The position numbers and the translations under genes were made by a program. Below, piece after piece: positions 17,251 through 26,023 of a stretch of DNA of 64,000 bases; the stretch's first letter is position 1; each line of letters begins with the position of its first letter. This DNA is from Neobacillus sp. PS2-9. Lineage in GTDB: Bacteria; Bacillota; Bacilli; Bacillales; Cytobacillaceae. The stretch is taken from the NCBI RefSeq assembly GCF_030915525.1, contig NZ_CP133269.1, positions 521,001 to 585,000 of the forward strand. The letters are read 5' to 3'. The notes under the pieces are model-generated. The model was not told the origin of the DNA and did no database searches. It saw only the letters and a list, made by a program, of their open reading frames with translations.

Positions 17251-17970
17251 TTATGAATCTCGCTCCACCAATAATTTTGCCAGTATTTCTTCGATGAATA
17301 TAAAAAATACGGTTCGCGTTTTTTCATACGGTAACAACTTCTCACTTTGAGCAGATTGGGTTAAGTAGAAGATATGATCTGCTTTTAAGGCTGAGGTATT
17401 GTCGTATTCCTCCAAAATCAACAAGCTTTCCGCCCCTTTAGCCTTCACGCTATTGAAGAGATTTTCAAAAGAAGCGAATTTACCGGTTACGGAAAAAACA
17501 ATTAGTAAAGTATCCTCATCCACCAAATGCTGCGCATGATCTTCCCCTTGGGACACCAAAATATTTTTGCCAGAAACAAGAGCGAGCTTATATGCAAAGT
17601 ATTCCACACATATAAAGGATGGACCCAAGCCGAATAGAACGATTCGGTTGTACTTTTTAAAAAGGGTGATAAACTCATCCACTAATGTGGGATCAAAATT
17701 GTCGATAAAGTCTTTTAATCGTTCAAGTTCGCTAGAAATGTTTCGATCTTCATGAATGATAGGCTGACCACTCAGAAATTGCTTGTATTGTTTAAAGCTT
17801 TCAAACCCAAGTTTTCTTACTAGCTTGGAAATTTTTGACGAAGACACCTGACAATAATCAGCAGCCTCTAAAATTTTCAGCTGATCATTTTCTTTTATAA
17901 TTTCAGAGAGTTTGCTATGGACCGCAAGCTCCAGGTCATTTAATTTATTAAGATTTATATTTATGGTCAT
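17251..17970 (-). CDS. RpiR/MurR family regulator (HTH + SIS)
   Basis: 239 residues. N-terminal HTH_6 domain (about 1-75, with AADYCQVSSSKISKLVRKLGFESFKQYK) and a SIS sugar-phosphate domain (about 95-235, with IVLFGLGPSFICVEYFAYKLA and LLIVFSVTGKFASFENLF). The family senses phosphosugars. It is divergent from the SDR-oxidase-kinase-BCCT genes, and two perfect palindromes lie in the 177-bp gap, so it probably represses them until the kinase product appears. Confidence 0.85.
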   Translation of the reverse strand: MTININLNKLNDLELAVHSKLSEIIKENDQLKILEAADYCQVSSSKISKLVRKLGFESFKQYKQFLSGQPIIHEDRNISSELERLKDFIDNFDPTLVDEFITLFKKYNRIVLFGLGPSFICVEYFAYKLALVSGKNILVSQGEDHAQHLVDEDTLLIVFSVTGKFASFENLFNSVKAKGAESLLILEEYDNTSALKADHIFYLTQSAQSEKLLPYEKTRTVFFIFIEEILAKLLVERDS

Positions 17971-18012
17971 TCCCTCGCTTCACCTAATAGTCTGTAATGA
18001 AAGTATATCAAA

Positions 18013-18068
18013 GTGGAAAATTTTCCACAATATAAAATGTTTTTAAAAAATATAGAAAATTTTCTATA
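18013..18068. promoter_or_regulatory. Two GAAAATTTTC palindromes, probable RpiR operators
   Basis: GTGGAAAATTTTCCAC (18013-18028) and TATAGAAAATTTTCTATA (18051-18068) are both perfect inverted repeats sharing GAAAATTTTC, with centres 39 bp apart. They lie between the divergent RpiR and SDR genes. Confidence 0.7.
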
Positions 18069-18147
18069 GAAATCGTTTACATAAGGAACTGTTTATAGTA
18101 AATTAACGTTAATAATATTAAAAACTTTCTAAGAAGAAGGGTTAAAC

Positions 18148-18942
18148 ATGACAACTCAAAAAGCTGATATCAAAGACTTCTCAATGAATTTTTTTAGCTT
18201 AAAAGGAAAAGTGGCCATCATCACTGGAGGAAATTCTGGATTAGGGCAAGGCTTTGCTTTAGCACTAGCAAAAGCTGGCGCAGACATTTTTGCAGTCAGC
18301 ATTGCTGGTGACAATGAAGAAACCAAAAACCTCATAGAAGCAGAAGGTGTTCGGTATCATCTCATGATTGCAGACGTCACGCAAGAAGGCGCTTGCCAAA
18401 GAATTGTGGAAGAATGCATCTCTACTTTTGGGAAAATCGATATCCTCATGAATAATGCGGGTATTTGTATCAATGAACCAGATGTAACAAAGTTTACTAG
18501 ACTTCAATGGGATAAAATGGTCTCAATCAATTTAACGGCAGCTTTTGAATTATCACATGAAGTGGCAAAGTACATGATTCCACAACAAAGCGGAAAAATC
18601 ATTAATACGTGTTCCTTGTTTTCCTACCTCGGAGGTCAATGGTCACCAGCTTATGCAGCAACGAAGCATGGTTTAGCCGGCTTTACAAAAGCCTATTGTG
18701 ACGAACTAGCACAATTCAATATTCAAGTGAACGGAATTGCACCTGGGTATTTCGCTACGGCGGTTACAGCTGAGACAAGAGCGAATCCAGAGGCGAATCA
18801 ACGTATTTTAGATCATATTCCAGCTAATCGATGGGGCAATATCTTAGATTTAATGGGTGCAGTTGTTTATTTAGCTTCAGACGCTTCCAACTATGTAAAT
18901 GGTACTCTCTTAAATGTGGATGGCGGCTATTTAGTCCGATAA
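18148..18942 (+). CDS. SDR family dehydrogenase, YgcW/KduD-like
   Basis: 264 residues. Classical short-chain dehydrogenase: cofactor loop TGGNSGLGQGFA (about 29-40), NNAGI (about 110), catalytic Ser region in NTCSLFSYLGG, YAATK (Tyr/Lys, about 170) and a C-terminal NVDGGYLVR. The closest remembered pattern is of KduD/YgcW sugar-acid or polyol dehydrogenases. First gene of a set followed by an FAD oxidase and an FGGY kinase, as in the E. coli ygc locus. Confidence 0.85.
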   Translation: MTTQKADIKDFSMNFFSLKGKVAIITGGNSGLGQGFALALAKAGADIFAVSIAGDNEETKNLIEAEGVRYHLMIADVTQEGACQRIVEECISTFGKIDILMNNAGICINEPDVTKFTRLQWDKMVSINLTAAFELSHEVAKYMIPQQSGKIINTCSLFSYLGGQWSPAYAATKHGLAGFTKAYCDELAQFNIQVNGIAPGYFATAVTAETRANPEANQRILDHIPANRWGNILDLMGAVVYLASDASNYVNGTLLNVDGGYLVR

Positions 18943-18980
18943 CGAAAGATAGAAATGGATCGTAAAGGAGAAATGCAGCG

Positions 18981-20492
18981 ATGACAAATGAACAATTAAT
19001 CAAAGAAGAAACAGCGATGCGGAAAGAACAGTTAGTAAAAGAATTAGAGTCTATTATTTCAGTAGGACAAATCAATACCGATCACGAAGCACTCTATGAT
19101 GCAGCAGCGGACCGATATAAAAAATATGCAAAGGCAAAAAAAGTTCTTGATGTTCCGATGCCAATGGCGATTGTGTATCCACACTCTACAGAAGAAGTAC
19201 AGGCACTTCTGCAGTTCTGCAATAAGCACAAGATCAATGTGATTCCTCGAAGCGGGAAAACAGCTACGGAAGGCGGTCTTGAAAACTGGAAAGAAATCGC
19301 AGTCGTCATCGATGGCTCGAAAATGAATCAAATCATTAAAATCGATCCTTATAACATGCAGGCAACGGTTCAAGCAGGTGTCAAACTACAAACCTTAGAA
19401 GATGAGCTGCGAAAAATTGGTTATACAACAGGCCACTCTCCACAGTCAAAGCCAGTAGCACAATTTGGCGGGTTGCTAGCAACAAGAAGTATTGGTCAAT
19501 TCTCCACTCTTTACGGTGCGATTGAAGACATGGTGGTCGGTTTAGAATGTGTATTCCCAGACGGACATGTTTCTAGAATCAAAAATGTGCCAAGAAGAGC
19601 GGGCGGACCGGATATTAGACACATTGTCATCGGTAACGAAGGAACGTTATGCTACATCACAGAAGTGACAGTGAAAATTTTTAAATACTACCCTGAAAAC
19701 AATGTCTTCCACGGTTATTTAATCAAGGATGTAGATACAGGGATTCATATTTTAAGAGAAGTCATTACAAACGGCTTTAGACCATCGGTGGCACGTGTCT
19801 ATTCCGAACAAGATGCAAGACAACATTTTTCCCACTTCTATAAAGACAAATGTGTGTTGATCTTTATGGCTGAAGGACCAAAAGGGATAGTCAAAGCAAC
19901 GAATGAAGCGATTGAAGAAGCGGTGGCTATATTCCAGGATGGCATCGTTGAAAAAGTAGAAGACCAATATATCGAAAATTGGTTCAACAACTTGAACTGG
20001 ACGCAAGGACATATTGACAATGAAATCCAAACGATGATTCAGCATCATAAACATGATGGTTATACAACGGAAGTATCCGCTGACTGGGAAAGCATCACCA
20101 AGATTTATCACAATGTCATGAAAAGAGTAAGGGAAGAGTTTGACCGAATTGAAGATATCACGATGCTTGGCGGCCACTCATCCCATAGTTATCTAAATGG
20201 AACCAATATGTACTTTGTCTATAACTACAATATTAATTGTGCGCCAGAGGATGAAATGAGAATTTATCATCATCCTATACAAGCCATTATTGTTGAAGAA
20301 ACCTTAAAGCTTGGCGGTTCGATGTGTCACCACCATGGTATTGGAAAATACCGTAGCGAGTGGACACTAGAAGAGCATGGTTCTGCTTACTATATGTTAG
20401 AAAAATTAAAAGAAGCGTTTGACCCGAATGGCATCATGAATTTTGGCACCATCTTCCCTCAAGAAGAAGGCCTAAAATATATCAAAGGATAA
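18981..20492 (+). CDS. FAD-binding oxidase, AGPS/YgcU-like
   Basis: 503 residues behind AAAGGAG. FAD_binding_4 domain (about 60-240) with PRSGKTATEGG and AQFGGLLATRSIGQFSTLYGAIEDMVVGLECV, then an FAD-oxidase C domain (about 250-500). The C-terminal HHHGIGKYR is the triple-His motif of alkyl-DHAP synthase, and YgcU belongs to the same group. The reaction is unknown, but it probably oxidises a hydroxy-acid or glycerol-like carbon. It sits 38 bp after the SDR gene and 18 bp before the kinase. Confidence 0.8.
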   Translation: MTNEQLIKEETAMRKEQLVKELESIISVGQINTDHEALYDAAADRYKKYAKAKKVLDVPMPMAIVYPHSTEEVQALLQFCNKHKINVIPRSGKTATEGGLENWKEIAVVIDGSKMNQIIKIDPYNMQATVQAGVKLQTLEDELRKIGYTTGHSPQSKPVAQFGGLLATRSIGQFSTLYGAIEDMVVGLECVFPDGHVSRIKNVPRRAGGPDIRHIVIGNEGTLCYITEVTVKIFKYYPENNVFHGYLIKDVDTGIHILREVITNGFRPSVARVYSEQDARQHFSHFYKDKCVLIFMAEGPKGIVKATNEAIEEAVAIFQDGIVEKVEDQYIENWFNNLNWTQGHIDNEIQTMIQHHKHDGYTTEVSADWESITKIYHNVMKRVREEFDRIEDITMLGGHSSHSYLNGTNMYFVYNYNINCAPEDEMRIYHHPIQAIIVEETLKLGGSMCHHHGIGKYRSEWTLEEHGSAYYMLEKLKEAFDPNGIMNFGTIFPQEEGLKYIKG

Positions 20493-20510
20493 CATAAGGT
20501 GGCTGGCTAT

Positions 20511-21941
20511 ATGAGCGGTTATGTAATGGGGATTGATAATGGCTCGCAAAGCACGAAAGTTGCCATTTATGATTTCGAAGGCAATGAGGTTGCATTTGGC
20601 TCTTATCAATTAAAAGAAACGTTATCCCCTGAACCAGGTGTCGTCATCCATCCCGATGATGATTTATGGGACAGTGTATATGGAGCGATAAAAAATTGTT
20701 TGGCTACTTTTACCGGCAATCCGAAAGAGATTGCCGGGATTGGCCTTTGTACCATTAGATGTTGTCGGGTGTTGTTAAACGAAGAGGGCCAGCTAGCTTA
20801 TCCTGTAATCAGCTGGATGGATTCCCGTTTGAACAAACCGTATGTTCATTCTGATGATCAAGTCAAATATGTAACGACTACTTCCGGGTATCTAGGCTTT
20901 CGATTGACAGGGGAATTCAAGGACACGGCTGCTAATTATGAAGTTCACTGGCCGTTGGACCGTGAAACACTTGATTGGTCGAAGGATGAGGAAGTTTTTA
21001 AGGCGTACGGTTTGAAAAGAGAAATGGTCTTTACGCTTGTCAAACCGGGTGAAAAGCTGGGGACGCTTCGTGGTGAACTAGCGGATGCGCTTGGGTTGAA
21101 CCCGGACATCCCTGTCGTAGCCACAGCGAATGATAAAGCGGTTGAGGCTTTGGGCTCCGGCATCAAGGATGATGGGACCATCATGATTTCTCTTGGAACC
21201 TTTATTTCGTCGATGTTGTTACGAAATGAATATAAGGAAAATGCAGTGAATTTTTTCCCAACGCTTGCCTGTATTCCCTTTAAATATGTGTATGAATCCA
21301 ATGGCATTCGCCGCGGGATGTGGACCGTGAGCTGGTTTAAGAAGCTGATCGGTGAAGAGCTTGTTACGGAAGCTGGGAAGCTCGGTGTATCGGAAGAGGA
21401 ATTCATGAACAGGAAAGCAGAAGAGGTGCCTGTAGGCAGTGACGGCCTGATTACGATTCTCGATTGGTTATCGACACCATCTGAACCTTATCGAAAAGGG
21501 ATTATGATGGGGTTTGATCAGCGACACACCAAGTTTCATATCTACCGCTCAATTTTGGAAGCGATTTCCTATAACATTAAAAACAATATTGATGATATGT
21601 TAGCGGAAATAGATGTCACGTTACATGAGGTAATCGTCATCGGCGGGGGTTCGAAAAGTGACTTGATGATGCAAATCATTGCCGACTTATATGGATTACC
21701 TGTCCATAGACGCGAAGGCAGCAGTGTTGCCTGTCTAGGAGCCGCGATTTGTGTCTGTCAGCATTTATCTATTTATAGTGACTTCTATGAAGCGGCAAAT
21801 CAAATGGTCAAAACTGAAAAAACGTTTTTACCAAATCCCGAAAATCACGTGCTCTATAATACCGTGAACGATACGGTCGTTAAACAGGTAAGAAAACATA
21901 CAGATGAAATTTTTAAGCTGACTTATCCCATCTTCAACTAA
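20511..21941 (+). CDS. FGGY-family carbohydrate kinase, YgcE-like
   Basis: 476 residues; ATG 20511 has AAGGTGG 9 bases upstream. The actin/hexokinase-type ATPase fold shows in GIDNGSQSTKVAIYD (phosphate 1), GIGLCTIRCCRVLL, ATANDKAVEALGSG and VIVIGGGSKSDLMMQIIADL (adenosine). Catalytic Asp is expected near WMDSRLN or ANDK. It phosphorylates a sugar, polyol or sugar-like hydroxy compound. Its product is a natural ligand for the divergent RpiR regulator. Confidence 0.85.
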   Translation: MSGYVMGIDNGSQSTKVAIYDFEGNEVAFGSYQLKETLSPEPGVVIHPDDDLWDSVYGAIKNCLATFTGNPKEIAGIGLCTIRCCRVLLNEEGQLAYPVISWMDSRLNKPYVHSDDQVKYVTTTSGYLGFRLTGEFKDTAANYEVHWPLDRETLDWSKDEEVFKAYGLKREMVFTLVKPGEKLGTLRGELADALGLNPDIPVVATANDKAVEALGSGIKDDGTIMISLGTFISSMLLRNEYKENAVNFFPTLACIPFKYVYESNGIRRGMWTVSWFKKLIGEELVTEAGKLGVSEEEFMNRKAEEVPVGSDGLITILDWLSTPSEPYRKGIMMGFDQRHTKFHIYRSILEAISYNIKNNIDDMLAEIDVTLHEVIVIGGGSKSDLMMQIIADLYGLPVHRREGSSVACLGAAICVCQHLSIYSDFYEAANQMVKTEKTFLPNPENHVLYNTVNDTVVKQVRKHTDEIFKLTYPIFN

Positions 21942-22061
21942 GATCTTACTATATTAGAGTCATCAAGAAGCCGGAACGTACAAAGTGTGAAAGCTTGTTA
22001 GGTTCTGGCGACAATATATAAAGAGATTTCTAAATTTTTGAAAAACAAGGGGGATTATTGG

Positions 22062-23621
22062 ATGAAAAATTTAAGGCACAGCGTTTTTTGGCCGCCGTTT
22101 TTATTATTGATTGCTGCCGCTCTATTTAGCTTTTTTAACAGGGAAGGTTTTATTAAAATGGCAACGGATGCTAATAACTGGCTACTCGCAAATGTCGGTT
22201 GGTTATTTAGCTTAGGCGGCTTGATTATGCTATTAACGGTTGTAGGGGTCTATTTTTCACCACTGGGGAAAGTAAAAATTGGTGGAAAAAATGCAAAGCC
22301 GATGCTTAAGTTGTCAAACTGGCTGGCAATTACTCTTTGTACGACGATTGCATCAGGTGTTACATTTTGGGGAATTGTTGAGCCAATCTACCATGTAACG
22401 GCTCCGCCTGAGTCTTTAGGAATTAAACCAAATAGCCCAGCATCTGCTATTTTCTCGATGTCAACGATGTATCTTCACTGGACGGTTACGCCATATGCTA
22501 TTTATTGTGTACCAGCACTTATGTTTGCTTTTGCTTATTATAATATGCGCAAACCATTCAGCTTAAGTTCCACGTTAGCACCGCTTTTTGGCGACAAAGT
22601 ATTTGGCGGCTGGGGAAAAACCATTGATGCCTTATGTTTATATACATTGGCACTAGGAATGGCAGCAGCCATGGGAACCAGTATTTTGAACTTAGCGGGT
22701 GGAGTGAATTACCTATCAGGTATCGCTAGTAATCCAACCCTTTGGGCAATTATCTCTGTCGTGGTTATGGTGACGTTTATTCTTTCTGCTTCCAGCGGTC
22801 TAATGAAGGGAATCCGAATTTTATCAGATATCAATATGAAGGTTTATATTGTCATCGTTCTATTTATGTTTGTTGCTGGACCGACTGCTTATATTGTTAA
22901 TCTAGGAACGGAATCCTTTGGTAACTTTTTATCTCATTTCTTCGAAAAAAGCTTATTTACTGGAGCCGCAGCCGGAGACCAGTGGCCACAGTGGTGGACG
23001 GTGTTCTATTGGGCTAACTGGTTTGCATGGGCAGCGATTACAGCCTTGTTCTTAGGAAGAATTTCATATGGTTATTCTGTAAAAGCGTTTATTATGGTTA
23101 ACTTTGTATTCCCGTCTGCTTTTGGTGCGTTGTGGATGACGATCTTTGGTGGGACGGCGATCCACAAGCAGATGACAGAAGGAACACTTGGGGATATCTT
23201 AACGAACCAAGGACCTGAATCCGTATTATATTCGGTTTTAGCTGATGTACCATTGTCTAGTTTAGTTATACCTTTCTATCTATTTGTTGTCTTTATCTCT
23301 TTCGTTACGGCATCCGACTCCAATATCTCGGCCATGGGTGGGATCAGTTCTACTGGAATTACGCCTGAGAGCCCAGAATCGGGATTGGGTATTAAAGTGG
23401 TTTGGGGATCTGCAATTGGGATTATTTCTTGGATCATGATCAGCTTCGCTAAGATTGACGGGATTAAAATGCTTTCGAATCTAGGAGGCGTACCTGCACT
23501 CATATTAGGGTTACTAACCGTCTTTGCCTTAATCAAGGTCGCTAAAAATCCAGAAAAATATGATGTAGCAAGCAAGGACGAGAGTAATGATACGCAGGAA
23601 GACTTGAAAAAGGTAATGTAA
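22062..23621 (+). CDS. BCCT family transporter
   Basis: 519 residues from ATG 22062 behind AAGGGGG. Twelve membrane segments with BCCT marks: FWGIVEPIYH, GMAAAMGTSILNLAGGVNYL and the WTVFYWANWFAWAAITALFLGRISYG region that carries the aromatic box. Usual BCCT proteins read FYWxWWISWAPFVG here, so the substrate pocket is altered. The family imports betaine, carnitine, choline and similar charged solutes with sodium or protons. Next to a kinase and an oxidase, it probably feeds the pathway and is not for osmoprotection. A weak hairpin (about 21972-22010) precedes it. Confidence 0.85.
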   Translation: MKNLRHSVFWPPFLLLIAAALFSFFNREGFIKMATDANNWLLANVGWLFSLGGLIMLLTVVGVYFSPLGKVKIGGKNAKPMLKLSNWLAITLCTTIASGVTFWGIVEPIYHVTAPPESLGIKPNSPASAIFSMSTMYLHWTVTPYAIYCVPALMFAFAYYNMRKPFSLSSTLAPLFGDKVFGGWGKTIDALCLYTLALGMAAAMGTSILNLAGGVNYLSGIASNPTLWAIISVVVMVTFILSASSGLMKGIRILSDINMKVYIVIVLFMFVAGPTAYIVNLGTESFGNFLSHFFEKSLFTGAAAGDQWPQWWTVFYWANWFAWAAITALFLGRISYGYSVKAFIMVNFVFPSAFGALWMTIFGGTAIHKQMTEGTLGDILTNQGPESVLYSVLADVPLSSLVIPFYLFVVFISFVTASDSNISAMGGISSTGITPESPESGLGIKVVWGSAIGIISWIMISFAKIDGIKMLSNLGGVPALILGLLTVFALIKVAKNPEKYDVASKDESNDTQEDLKKVM

Positions 23622-23638
23622 TAGTTTGAGGTCTTTTT

Positions 23639-23681
23639 GGGGACAGTCCCCCGGCGCTTTAAAGCGTTGGGGGACTGTCCC
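23639..23681. repeat. 44-bp palindrome, probable terminator of the BCCT operon
   Basis: GGGGACAGTCCCCCGGCGCTTTAAAGCG core with right arm GGGGGACTGTCCC, followed by T7. Confidence 0.85.
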
Positions 23682-23752
23682 TTTTTTTGCCACGATAACG
23701 TCGCTGTGGCACAATGAAGAGAGATGAATATTAAGGAAGGAAGTGCAAAGCG

Positions 23753-24460
23753 ATGAATTTCGAAATGGTTATGCAGGAACTGGAATCGCTCGGCAAGGAG
23801 CGAAGTAAGAAGATGTACATAAGCAATGGGGCACACGAGCCAGTTTTTGGCGTGGCTACAGGCGCAATGAAGCCGATGGCAAAGAAAATCAAGAAGAATC
23901 AGCCGTTGGCCGAGCAGCTTTATGCCACAGGGAACTACGATGCCATGTATTTTGCTGGCATCATTGCGGACCCCAAGGCAATGACTGAGGCGGATTTTGA
24001 TCGTTGGATCGATGGTGCGTATTTTTATATGCTTTCTGATTATGTGGTTGCCGTCACTTTAGCAGAAAGCGATTTGGCACAAGCTGTTGCCGATAAATGG
24101 ATCGCAAGCGGGGAAGAGCTTCGAATGTCGGCTGGCTGGAGCTGTTACTGCTGGCTTTTGGGTAATCGCAAGGACGAGGAGTTTAGTTCGAGTAAGCTTG
24201 CGAATATGCTTGAACAGGTGGAAAACACAATTCATGAGTCTCCCGAACGAACGAAATCCTCTATGAATAATTTTATATACACAGTCGGGGTTTCTTATGT
24301 GCCGCTCCATGAGAAGGCGGTTGAAACCGCAAAGGCAGTAGGCCTAGTGGAAATTAAGCGGGATAACAAAAAAAGCAGTATTCTGAATGCTTCCGAAATT
24401 ATTCAAAAGGGAATCGATCAAGGGAGACTTGGTTTCAAACGCAAATATGTAAGGTGTTAG
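23753..24460 (+). CDS. DNA alkylation repair protein (AlkD-like)
   Basis: 235 residues behind GGAAGGAAG. It reads as the HEAT-like repeat family of DNA alkylation repair enzymes: helical throughout, with GNYDAMYFAGIIADPKAM, RMSAGWSCYCWLLGNR and NNFIYTVGVSYVPLHEKA. Such proteins remove alkylated purines without base flipping in AlkD; some relatives lack glycosylase activity. It stands alone between two palindromic repeats. Confidence 0.8.
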   Translation: MNFEMVMQELESLGKERSKKMYISNGAHEPVFGVATGAMKPMAKKIKKNQPLAEQLYATGNYDAMYFAGIIADPKAMTEADFDRWIDGAYFYMLSDYVVAVTLAESDLAQAVADKWIASGEELRMSAGWSCYCWLLGNRKDEEFSSSKLANMLEQVENTIHESPERTKSSMNNFIYTVGVSYVPLHEKAVETAKAVGLVEIKRDNKKSSILNASEIIQKGIDQGRLGFKRKYVRC

Positions 24461-24475
24461 TAGAAGAAGAAGTTT

Positions 24476-24519
24476 GGGGACAGTCCCCCGCTGCTTTACA
24501 GCGACGGGGGACTGTCCCC
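24476..24519. repeat. 44-bp palindrome, probable terminator
   Basis: GGGGACAGTCCCCCGCTGC left arm and GCGACGGGGGACTGTCCCC right arm, just after the AlkD-like gene. Confidence 0.85.
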
Positions 24520-24555
24520 AATTTTGTTGCTGTGAAAACCTTCGAGTAGAGGTTT

Positions 24556-24667
24556 GACGAGTAAAAAGGGGAATGTGACGAGTAAATTGGATAAAGTGAC
24601 GAGTAATTAGTTAAAAAGACGAGTAAAATTCGATTTTGACGAGTAAATGGAGCAAACTGACGAGTAA
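24556..24667. repeat. Array of six TGACGAGTAA-type 10-mers, period 20-21 bp
   Basis: GACGAGTAA begins at 24556, 24577, 24598, 24618, 24638 and 24659, with unrelated AT-rich bases between. A weak copy (CGAGTAGA) precedes at 24543. It fills much of the gap 24461-24838, which holds no gene. Function unknown. A second array with the same word is at 47949. Confidence 0.85.
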
Positions 24668-24838
24668 GAAGAGATTCCTCCTTTTTCTATGTATGTCTAT
24701 TAGGTTTTGTAACCCAAATAACTCTCACTGTTCTCCATTAGATGTATTTCAATAAGGGTTTTCAGCAAAAATGATACCCAAAAAAGAAAATGGTGCTCAA
24801 GCATCGATGAATCGACCCACTGAGCACCATTTTTATAC

Positions 24839-25906
24839 TTATAAAATAAAGAAGGTAATAACCGACAGAAAGATAGATGTGATCAGCATGGCTATTAGTG
24901 GTCTTAGGGCTTTTGTTCGGAGGTCACGAAGGCTTACGTTTAGGCCCAGTCCGACCATGGCTGATGTAAGGATAAAGGTGGTTGCTGTTGAGATGCCGTC
25001 TAGAACGGCTGCTGGTACAGGGACCCACGTGCCTACAGCATAACTGCCGAACAAGCTCATGAGTATGAACCCCACCAAAAACCAAGGAAAATCAACTTTT
25101 GTTTCTCCTGCGGCATCTGCACTTTTTCGTTTCATCCAATACATCAAAATAAAACATAATGGAACAAGCAGTAGAACACGTCCAAGCTTGGCCAAGAGTG
25201 CCATGGCCAATCCATCGGGACCCGCAGGCGCACCGGCTAAAGCCACATGGGCAATTTCATGCAGGCTGCTGCCGCTCCAGATCCCGTAATCCACCGCGGA
25301 TAAGGGAAGAAGCGGGCGGATAATCGTATAGACGATGGAAAAAATGGTGCCCACTAGAGCGATGATTCCGACCCCAATCGCCGTATCCTCTTCTTTTGCT
25401 TTGATGATGGGTGCTACCGCTGCAATGGCTGCTGCCCCACATACTCCGGTTCCGACTCCCAGAAGTAGCGATAGAGATGAATCCGCTTTCAGTCTTTTAC
25501 CAAGCCAAACCGTTGCTAGAATCGCAAAGACGATGACTCCAGCATCCCGGACCACCAACCCCAAACCTTGGTTCAGAATTACATCGACATTTAATTTTAA
25601 TCCATATAAGATAATCGCAAACCGTAAGAAATATCTCGCTGAAAATTGGATTCCTGCCTTTATTTTTTCAGGATATCCAAAAAATTGCCTGTAAATGATG
25701 GCTAGTATAATCGCACAGGCCATCGGTCCGACTCGGTTAAAGCCCGGTATGGCCGAAAGCGCAAATCCAGCAGCCGCAATGACAATGGTAAAAGCGATTC
25801 CGCCTACCCACAAACCGGCTTTGGATTTTGGCTCTGGCTTTTTTTGCTGCTGTTGCTGGCCAGCTATTTCGTGTGAAGATAAGGCTCTTGCTGATTGACT
25901 ACTCAT
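24839..25906 (-). CDS. YeiH/UPF0324 family membrane protein (putative sulfate/sulfite exporter)
   Basis: 355 residues; start ATG 25906 behind GGGGTG. About ten membrane segments with the family marks LGVGTGVCGAAAIAAVAPIIKA, GSSLHEIAHVALAGAPAGPDGLAMALLAKLGRVLLLVPLC and LGLNVSLRDLRTKALRPL. UPF0324/YeiH proteins are annotated as sulfur-oxyanion exporters. It is divergent from a LysR gene of the YeiE/CysL kind, and lies 2.9 kb from a probable sulfite-producing sulfolactate pathway, which fits sulfite removal. Confidence 0.85.
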   Translation of the reverse strand: MSSQSARALSSHEIAGQQQQQKKPEPKSKAGLWVGGIAFTIVIAAAGFALSAIPGFNRVGPMACAIILAIIYRQFFGYPEKIKAGIQFSARYFLRFAIILYGLKLNVDVILNQGLGLVVRDAGVIVFAILATVWLGKRLKADSSLSLLLGVGTGVCGAAAIAAVAPIIKAKEEDTAIGVGIIALVGTIFSIVYTIIRPLLPLSAVDYGIWSGSSLHEIAHVALAGAPAGPDGLAMALLAKLGRVLLLVPLCFILMYWMKRKSADAAGETKVDFPWFLVGFILMSLFGSYAVGTWVPVPAAVLDGISTATTFILTSAMVGLGLNVSLRDLRTKALRPLIAMLITSIFLSVITFFIL

Positions 25907-26023
25907 TCAATCACCCCACAACTTATTTTGTACTTTCATCCTACTCTCGTTTTGTTGATAAGGAAAATAATGATATATAATAGTTATCATAAGTAAATCT
26001 ATATACATGAAGTGGGGGTTACC

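Noticed and set aside
24556..24667. CRISPR array
   Set aside because: Repeats are only 10 bp with ~10-bp spacers, no leader and no cas genes; the same applies to the arrays at 47949 and 59077.
24771..25898. Several plus-strand frames
   Set aside because: Shadows of the YeiH-type gene on the other strand, low-complexity Ala/Pro-rich translations.
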